Origin: Hofstenia miamia
Taxonomy: Eukaryota; Xenacoelomorpha; Acoela
Direction: 5' to 3'
Assembly (NCBI GenBank): GCA_004352715.1
Contig: SCFE01000022.1
Coordinates: 1,684,260 to 1,748,259, forward strand
Length of the DNA: 64,000 nucleotides
Shown: piece by piece, positions 57,246-64,000 of the stretch
How the letters are laid out: each line of letters begins with the position of its first letter
How positions within the stretch are numbered: the first letter of the stretch is position 1
Notes under the pieces: generated by a model
The model's database searches: none
Told to the model about the DNA's origin: nothing
What the model saw: the letters and a program-made list of their open reading frames with translations, nothing else
Made by a program: the position numbers and the translations under genes

Positions 57246-58128
57246 TTAAGGTGGTCCTATACTAAAAAATGTCAAAATTTTCAATTTTTTGATTTTGGTT
57301 GTTTTACATACTTTCAACTATCTGTTAACTGCTGGTATAGCTATTTTTTCATGAAGAATTATATAAATTAGTTTAAAAGTAATTTTAATATGTGACACTT
57401 AAAATTTCAGAAACGATTTTCCTCAGTTACGCCTCTAGCAACCATCTATGTCTTTGATTTTGACTTTAAACCCTCTTAAAAAAAGCGATAGAAATGAAAA
57501 ATAAAAAATGCAATCTAGTCTATGATTGTTGTCGGAAAATTGTACTTTCAAGCCTTGCTATTTTTATTGAGAAAGTAAAACATTTACAAATGAAGGGGAT
57601 TTTTTGCTTAAAACGTAGTTTTCTTAGAATTGCTAATTTTTGAAATGGTGCGATCAATAACTTTTGAAATAGAAGTCTGATTGACTTGAAATTTTGTATG
57701 AGTGTTAAAATTCATAACATCAACTTACTGTACTAAAATCTTTTTGATCTGATTGAAAATTATTTTATAGGTTGTTTACGTAATAAATTACTTTCAAAAA
57801 TTTGCATAATTTCAGGACCAGATACTTTTTTTCCATAAAAAAATAAGTATACACTGAGTTTGTTTTTAGTACAGTAAGTGCATATTTATAAATGGAATAC
57901 TTATGTAAATTTTTATTTTAAAACTCTCAGTCAATTTAAAGTTATTGACCTCACCACAATATCCCTAAAATAGACCGGTTTAGTTCGTAAAAGCAGGACC
58001 AGACAGTAAATTTTGAAAATTACATATTTTTTTTAAATTTTCATTCATTTTCAAACAAATAAACAATTAAAACTTAACTTTGAAAAGAAAACATGGCGTT
58101 TCTTTCTTTTAGTATAGGACTACCTTAA
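57246..58128. mobile_element. 875 bp TTAA-flanked DNA element inserted in the gypsy gag-pro region
   Basis: The left end 'ggtggtcctatactaaaaaa' (57250) and the complement of the right end, 'ggtagtcctatactaaaaga' (58124), are inverted repeats. Both sides carry TTAA (57246-57249 and 58125-58128). TTAA targeting points to a piggyBac or Kolobok-like element; the GGT start does not fit the usual CCC start of piggyBac, so Kolobok-like is somewhat more likely. The interior has no coding frame. Removing it joins the gag zinc-knuckle tail to the protease region, so it is younger than the gypsy insertion. Confidence 0.82.
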
Positions 58129-59078
58129 ACAATTTTGCATCAGTTTCAAAATCTTCTTCACCATCGTCGGTGTCTGTGTAAAAACCTTCATTGTCTTCGA
58201 TTATATTAATTTTAAGTGTACATTGGCAACGCAAATGTCCCTTGCGTCCGCAGCGAAAACAATGTATTTTTCGTTATCATGAACGTTAAGGGTTTTTGAA
58301 TTTCTTGATTGTTTGCCTTTTGAATTGTTTCCTGTTTCTCTTTTCTCATTTGTAGAAACTGTAGTAGAATAAGTGTTATTTGGCATCATAGATAATGCGT
58401 CACGTTTTATTTTTAAACTATTTTCTAAAGCTAGTTGTACATTGATTGCTTTGTTAATGATGGTTTCAATATCATCATCAATGTCGCGTTTTAGCTTCTA
58501 ATCGTCGTCTTGTAAGTGTAGATAAACATCACATAATAAAAGTATACAAGCTTTGAGATTTGTATTTATTGTCTTTAGTTGATAGTCGAAGTAATCGTTG
58601 AATCTGCATTATATATGCAGCAATGTCATTATTGTGCAAACAATAGCATTTGATATTGTTTCTTAATGGATTTAGAATTGAAATGATGTTTCAATTTACC
58701 GATAAGTGCTTGATAATCATGTTTTGTAGCATCGTCGAAACTAAGATAAAAAGTAATGGCTTTCCCTTGTAAATAAAAAGCTCACTGTGAAGCAGCCGTT
58801 GCTTGATCAATTTTGTTTGCGTCATGTATAGTTCAAATTGTATAAACCATTCATCGAAAGTGGAAAAAGATGCATCAATTTTTCGGAGGTTTAACGATAT
58901 TGGTTGGTATTACATCTGGTGAAAATCCAGGCAACGGAGAATCTTCACATCGAGGTTGAAGTACTTCAATGAGAATTTTGTTCGATTTTGCATGAATGAA
59001 AAAAATTTTTAAATCGTCTGACACGGTTTTCTAGTTCTGCAAAATTTTGTGAACATTTCATTTCGGAGTGAATTAATG

Positions 59079-59111
<33 letters not shown>

Positions 59112-59195
59112 NNNNNNNNNNNNNNNNNNNNNNNNNNNNNNNNNNNNNNNNNNNNNNNNNNNNNNNNNNNNNNNNNNNNNNNNNNNNNNNNNNNN

Positions 59196-59228
<33 letters not shown>

Positions 59229-59452
59229 GCTCTTGTTGATTGTTGATTAAGTGAAATCATTTCCTTTTTAAACTCTTCGAATTGCTCTCGAAGATTACTT
59301 AATCTATCAACTAAATTTTGTTCAGTTTGATAAGCTCCTAATAATTGTCTTTCAAGATTTTCTTTTTGTTTTTGGGTATCGATTAGATCATTTTGTAAAC
59401 TTACATACCATTTGTAAAAGTTCGTCATGGGGAATTTGTTGTAAATTTTCAA
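58129..59452 (-). pseudogene. gypsy gag remnant with CCHC zinc knuckle
   Basis: The N-terminal part (59452-59009) starts MKIYNKFPMTNFYKWYVSLQ and continues with a predicted coiled coil (QKQKENLERQLLGAYQTEQN, LVDRLSNLREQFEEFKKEM) before a TA microsatellite and N gap break the frame. Further along, around 58262-58203, the frame gives NVHDNEKYI and, after a shift, HCFRCGRKGHLRCQC, a C-x2-C-x4-H-x4-C zinc knuckle, then an acidic tail (FYTDTDDGEEDFETDA). This is a normal gag order: coiled coil, then nucleocapsid knuckle. Several stops and shifts show it is dead. Confidence 0.75.
59112..59195. other. Assembly gap (84 N) inside a TA microsatellite
   Basis: Flanked by (TA)n on both sides (59080-59111 and 59196-59224). 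The microsatellite interrupts the gypsy gag region. Confidence 0.95.
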
Positions 59453-59489
59453 TAGAGAGGGCTTTGTGAGTTTGAGAACACGTTATACT

Positions 59490-59690
59490 TGTTATGAAGC
59501 GATGAGTAATAACAGAACAGATTAGCAAAAGATACAGCGATGTCTGCAATATAAATTTACGCACATAAATGGCTTCCTCGTACGAGCGACCAATCAAATT
59601 ACAAAAGGATATTCATCACTTATTGTACAATAACAAGTATTATTAATTAGACACTAAATGTTGCTTTTACAAATATGATGCAAATATACT

Positions 59691-59693
<3 letters not shown>
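59490..59693 (-). repeat. 5' LTR of the main gypsy element
   Basis: 204 bases with TG...CA ends on the minus strand. It is followed (lower coordinates) by gag and preceded by a TA microsatellite (59694-59725). About 97% identical by eye to the LTR at 55386-55589. No matching short duplication is seen around the pair, consistent with the two belonging to different copies. Confidence 0.88.
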
Positions 59694-59728
<35 letters not shown>

Positions 59729-59849
59729 AAACCTACAACACGATATTAGCAAACACTCTTCTCTGCAAAATCCAAGCATATATAAATGAAGAAAACTCCT
59801 GGGTGTTTAACTAGTTAAGATCGTATTTGCATGACTGGTCTCAGACAGT

Positions 59850-60600
59850 TAAAGCAAGCAACAGATCAAAATCCTCTAAAGCTACAGTTGATGTTGGGGT
59901 TCCACCAGGAGACTTTTTGTCGCAACTTCTATTTATAATGTACACAAGCGAGAATAATTTTTTAAACTCAGTAGCAAAAGCCATGTCCGTTGAAGCATGA
60001 AATTTTATCATGGATCATAAGTACCTACAGTTACAGTATGCTGATGACACAAAGAAAGTTTTGTAATTGAAAACCACAACTCTGAGAGAGATCCTAATAT
60101 TGCTCAGTCTTTTCTTAATGAAGTGGCTTCTCGATTTGATCAAGAAGCTAAATACTTAGGTTTCTGTTTAGACTCAAAATTAACATTCAAATTTCAATTC
60201 TCTGAACTCTATTACATCGTCAATTCTATTTCGTATGTTATGAGGTACCTAAACGATTCCACTCGAAATTACATATTCGATACTTACGTTGAGCCAGATA
60301 TCTTGAATGCAGCTAAAGCCAAGCAACGAATCATTAGCTTCCTTCGACACGCTGGGTGTATACTTGGTATAAGTTACAATTGCCTGTGTGATCGGAATAA
60401 CAACGCCAATAGAAATTCGACGAAGAACCTGATCCCTCGTATTCCTTACAAAAATTTTCAACCCTTATCATCACAATACTATCTGCGCAATGCCCACATA
60501 ACAATCTCGAACATCCAAACGGTTGCAACTCTGTAGCTATTGCATCTCGCTTTCTGTCGGAAGCCCCGACTCCCGATTTGTAAATTCGCGTATCAACCAG
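59850..60600 (+). mobile_element. CR1/Jockey-like LINE reverse transcriptase remnant
   Basis: From about 59840 the plus strand reads HDWSQTVKASNRSKSSKATV, then DVGVPPGDFLSQLLFIMYTS (the GVPQGS.L.PLLF..Y motif), then after a stop KYLQLQYADDTKK (YADD catalytic box). A frame at 60123-60536 continues with AKYLGFCLDSKLTFKFQF, NSISYVMRYLN and IFDTYVEPDIL, the thumb region. The rest of that frame is not recognisable. Stops and frameshifts show it is dead. Confidence 0.8.
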
Positions 60601-60885
60601 CAGCCTTTGAAGCCCTCGTCTCCCCATTGTTCTATTTTTATCTAGTGGAGCTCTGGTATTTATCAAGCATTTTGCACATCTATGCTTTCTTAGTTTGTTT
60701 TTCTTTCTGGTACTACTGAAAATAAAAACCTATCATTATTTAATTAAAATTTCAGAGTTGAATTGAATTTAAATGTCATTTAAATGGTAAACACAGATTC
60801 TGAGTGTAGGAGAATTAATGAGAAAAGGATAAAATTGCTTAGAAGTAAGAGCCTCAATACAGTGCATAAATGCTTGTATATTGAG

Positions 60886-61197
60886 CAGAGGTGTGCGCGG
60901 GTACAGTTTCATGTACCCGCATCCGCACCGCAAGCGAATTTTCTTACCCGCAACCGCACCGCACCGCAAAAAACAATAATCAGTTAACTTTGAATTGTAA
61001 TTTCAACTTAGTAAATCGATGTAATTAAAGAAACAATATATTCAAAACATTAGTTATCCCTAGGTGGCGCTACAAAATTTGATTGGTTTGTGAAAATTGG
61101 AAGCTACGGACACTGCACGTGGCTGCTGCAGTTTAATTTCTATACCCGCACCGCACCGCGGTTAACAGAGGCCGAATCCGCACCGCGCACACCTCTA
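60886..61197. mobile_element. hAT-type MITE with CAGAGGTGTG ends, 312 bp
   Basis: It starts 'cagaggtgtgcgcgggtac' and ends 'cgcaccgcgcacacctcta', with an identical 8 bp duplication atattgag on both sides (60878-60885 and 61198-61205). CAGAGGTG ends are a classical hAT signature. Both ends carry GC-rich arrays of 'ccgcaccgca' repeats, unlike the AT-rich middle. It has no coding capacity; small frames crossing it are chance. Confidence 0.95.
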
Positions 61198-61411
61198 ATA
61201 TTGAGGTTAAGAAGCAACTCACAGTAAATAATGTTAACGATCAAAATTCCATTAAAAATAAAACTTCATACGGTAGACTGTACATAGATTGGCTAGAGCC
61301 CACACGGCCCAAAGCTTCACTTCATCTTCTAATTCAGTGGATAAAAGTATGAGAATCGGTCCGAAAGATCTAAACACTTGTGTATTGACTCCTTGAACTT
61401 AAATAAGATAA

Positions 61412-61726
61412 GCACAGTATTTGACATACAACGAGCCCAAAACGAGCCTATTTTAGGCAAAGAAAGTTTATAGTTCTGCTTGTCAATTTGATTATGGAGA
61501 TTTTTCTTATTTATTGCAGTCAGTATGCCTTTCCTATAATCTTATTTAAGAAATGTTTATTAAATAATAGGAAAAATTCTTTGAGGAAAATATTTTTAAA
61601 AAAAAATACCGAGCTAAAACGAGCCTCATCCAAAGATTTTATGTGGCAAGCCGAACTTACAGAAAATTTAAACAAGCCAAGCCGAGCCGACCCGAGTTTG
61701 GAAATGTCGGCTCGTTGACAAGTCTG
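61412..61726. mobile_element. hAT-type MITE, 'GGCTC' family, copy 4 (one end truncated)
   Basis: It shares 'acatacaacgagcccaaaac', 'gcagtcagtatgcctttcct', 'aaatgtttattaaataatag' and the GAGCC array with copies 1 and 2 and ends GACAAGTCTG (61717-61726). The left CAGACTTGTC end and its pentamer array are missing. The 76-codon frame at 61488-61718 lies inside it and is not a gene. Confidence 0.82.
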
Positions 61727-62198
61727 AAATAAACGTTCGTAACGATTAAACAGAAATTCACTTTACAATTTAAATATGATTTGGCTGAAAAACGCATTGC
61801 TTTATATAAATAGTGATAAACGGTCTACTATCAATTTGCTTTTCTATAAATAGATTAATTCAAATATTTCATTAACCAGAAGAGAATAATGTAACTGATA
61901 GCTAATTTGAACTTAAAAATTTCATGCTTCTGGCTTATGGAAGACACAAACAAGTGATTAATCTCCGTGGATCAAAAATGCCATTGAAACCAATAAAAAT
62001 TCTCGATATTGCCTTTGACCTCAAACTTAAGTTTAATGAAACTGCTAATAACACTAAACAAAATACAAAATCATTTGTTTGACATTTATGAAGCTTTCCA
62101 AATTGCTCGTGTGCTGCTTCATCAACCAATCTAAAAAAATTGCATGAAGGGGTTACACATTGAATTTCAATTTGGGGACGTCGCTTGTGCATTAAAAC
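61727..62198. other. Non-coding up to a placeholder gap
   Basis: No supported gene. An open minus-strand reading at 62198-61935 (LMHKRRPQIEIQC onward) has no domain and borders the gap; it could be part of something hidden by the N but cannot be supported. Confidence 0.35.
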
Positions 62199-63198
62199 NN
62201 NNNNNNNNNNNNNNNNNNNNNNNNNNNNNNNNNNNNNNNNNNNNNNNNNNNNNNNNNNNNNNNNNNNNNNNNNNNNNNNNNNNNNNNNNNNNNNNNNNNN
62301 NNNNNNNNNNNNNNNNNNNNNNNNNNNNNNNNNNNNNNNNNNNNNNNNNNNNNNNNNNNNNNNNNNNNNNNNNNNNNNNNNNNNNNNNNNNNNNNNNNNN
62401 NNNNNNNNNNNNNNNNNNNNNNNNNNNNNNNNNNNNNNNNNNNNNNNNNNNNNNNNNNNNNNNNNNNNNNNNNNNNNNNNNNNNNNNNNNNNNNNNNNNN
62501 NNNNNNNNNNNNNNNNNNNNNNNNNNNNNNNNNNNNNNNNNNNNNNNNNNNNNNNNNNNNNNNNNNNNNNNNNNNNNNNNNNNNNNNNNNNNNNNNNNNN
62601 NNNNNNNNNNNNNNNNNNNNNNNNNNNNNNNNNNNNNNNNNNNNNNNNNNNNNNNNNNNNNNNNNNNNNNNNNNNNNNNNNNNNNNNNNNNNNNNNNNNN
62701 NNNNNNNNNNNNNNNNNNNNNNNNNNNNNNNNNNNNNNNNNNNNNNNNNNNNNNNNNNNNNNNNNNNNNNNNNNNNNNNNNNNNNNNNNNNNNNNNNNNN
62801 NNNNNNNNNNNNNNNNNNNNNNNNNNNNNNNNNNNNNNNNNNNNNNNNNNNNNNNNNNNNNNNNNNNNNNNNNNNNNNNNNNNNNNNNNNNNNNNNNNNN
62901 NNNNNNNNNNNNNNNNNNNNNNNNNNNNNNNNNNNNNNNNNNNNNNNNNNNNNNNNNNNNNNNNNNNNNNNNNNNNNNNNNNNNNNNNNNNNNNNNNNNN
63001 NNNNNNNNNNNNNNNNNNNNNNNNNNNNNNNNNNNNNNNNNNNNNNNNNNNNNNNNNNNNNNNNNNNNNNNNNNNNNNNNNNNNNNNNNNNNNNNNNNNN
63101 NNNNNNNNNNNNNNNNNNNNNNNNNNNNNNNNNNNNNNNNNNNNNNNNNNNNNNNNNNNNNNNNNNNNNNNNNNNNNNNNNNNNNNNNNNNNNNNNNN
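62199..63198. other. Assembly gap (exactly 1000 N)
   Basis: A fixed-length placeholder gap. All long frames crossing it are artefacts. Confidence 0.97.
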
Positions 63199-64000
63199 AA
63201 TTTCAATGTTGACAAAAGAAAAAATGTCAAACGCCTCACCAGACATCCGAGCATGTTACGCATCAATTCCCGATTTTCTGGAAACAGCTAAAAACATACA
63301 ACATTAGTTTTAAAATTGATTTTTGTAAGTAATTGAAAATAAAATTAGAATAAAACAAAACTTTTGAAATTTGCAAAATTAATGATTGAGGTTTTCATAG
63401 CAGAAGTTTACCCGAGTGCATTGCATGAAGAGATGCGTGCCTTTCAAATTAATGAAGCTTTCACAGTTTTCAGCTGTTTCATCTAAATATAAACACTATG
63501 AAAATAAAATGAAAATCTTAATGAACAAAGCCCAAATGTGCTTTTAAATCCAATTTCCTCTAAAAAGAGAACCAAAACACAGCGTTGACTAGAGACGAGC
63601 AATTGATATTTGAAAATCTGTTTTTTATAAAAATGTACTGTTCAAGTATTGAATTTTAGTAACTATGAGAAGTGAACAAAGAGTAGACAGTAAGCATTTA
63701 CTTAGTAAAAGGAAAAATAAAATTCATTCAAAAGACTTGAATAAAGCACTCCTAAAATTTCTAACTTTTTTTACACCTATACTACCTGTCTAATAAAACT
63801 ACTGCAACACTGAGTGCATAAAACTAGGCCCAACAAATATCTTGCTGATGAGAAATCACGACTGTTAGTTTCACAGCATAAATCAAATTTCTATTCTGAT
63901 CATGTTAATCGATGGATGAAGATGGAGGTCCATCTTAGTTTTGGGTTATGGAACTTCAATATCATCCAAAGAGCAACTGGGAGCGACTTTGATTTAAAAA
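63199..64000. other. Non-coding right edge, no gene seen
   Basis: AT-rich sequence without a recognisable frame or repeat; the short plus-strand reading ending at 63307 (SNASPDIRACYASIPDFLE) has no identifiable family. Confidence 0.35.

Noticed and set aside
61935-63307. Long open frames across 61.9-63.3 kb
   Set aside because: They cross the 1000-N placeholder gap. The real residues on either side show no shared family.

Overview
The window is AT-rich genomic DNA from an invertebrate metazoan. It carries spliced animal gene families (calpain, an SLC22-type transporter, a likely ZYG11/ZER1 terminal exon). It also carries a typical animal repeat load: LINEs, Penelope-like elements with GIY-YIG domains, a Ty3/gypsy element, Tc1, mariner, hAT, PIF/Harbinger and piggyBac-type elements. 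It is a draft assembly with seven multi-base N gaps; two are exactly 1000 N, so they are placeholders. I cannot name the species.

Host genes are sparse. A calpain gene lies on the minus strand as three exons (9190-7790, 7285-7163, 4083-3799). All junctions are phase 0 and together they give a 602-residue protein: a long N-terminus, a protease core and a C2-like domain III, with no penta-EF-hand domain. Its catalytic Cys and His are present, but the RNPWG motif that carries the catalytic Asn reads RSPWG. A single-exon 539-residue organic-cation-transporter-like SLC22 protein lies at 26169-24550 (minus), with a splice acceptor just before its ATG. A terminal exon of a ZYG11/ZER1-like protein lies at 53260-53070 (minus).

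Nearly everything else that can be identified is mobile DNA. Region 1-1500: a partial F54H12.2-type (Maverick/Polinton-associated) ORF cut by a GC-rich LINE 3' end. Region 4.3-7.05 kb (calpain intron 2): a 1.5 kb long-TIR element with a zinc-knuckle ORF, then a Tc1 remnant and a mariner remnant in TA repeats. Region 10.4-13.4 kb: two LINE remnants on the minus strand. Region 13.4-15.1 kb: a ~616 bp tandem repeat broken by a gap. Region 15.8-22 kb: hAT, Harbinger and Tc1-type elements plus a hairpin-rich element. Region 35-40 kb: a piggyBac-type MITE, two hairpin elements and another TIR element. Region 43.7-44.4 kb: a 177 bp tandem repeat. Region 45.2-53.6 kb: several Penelope-like pieces in both orientations and a 1.1 kb TIR element containing a 20 bp minisatellite. 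Region 55.4-59.7 kb: an internally deleted gypsy element with 204 bp LTRs, itself interrupted by a TTAA-flanked 875 bp element. Region 59.9-61.7 kb: a LINE RT remnant and two more hAT MITEs.

The strongest results are the calpain gene model with its Asn-to-Ser change; hAT-type non-autonomous families with 8 bp target duplications; the minisatellite inside a TIR element; a gypsy lineage in which RT is fused directly to the LTR in two copies; and a recurring assembly artefact in which the same sequence is repeated on both sides of N bases.
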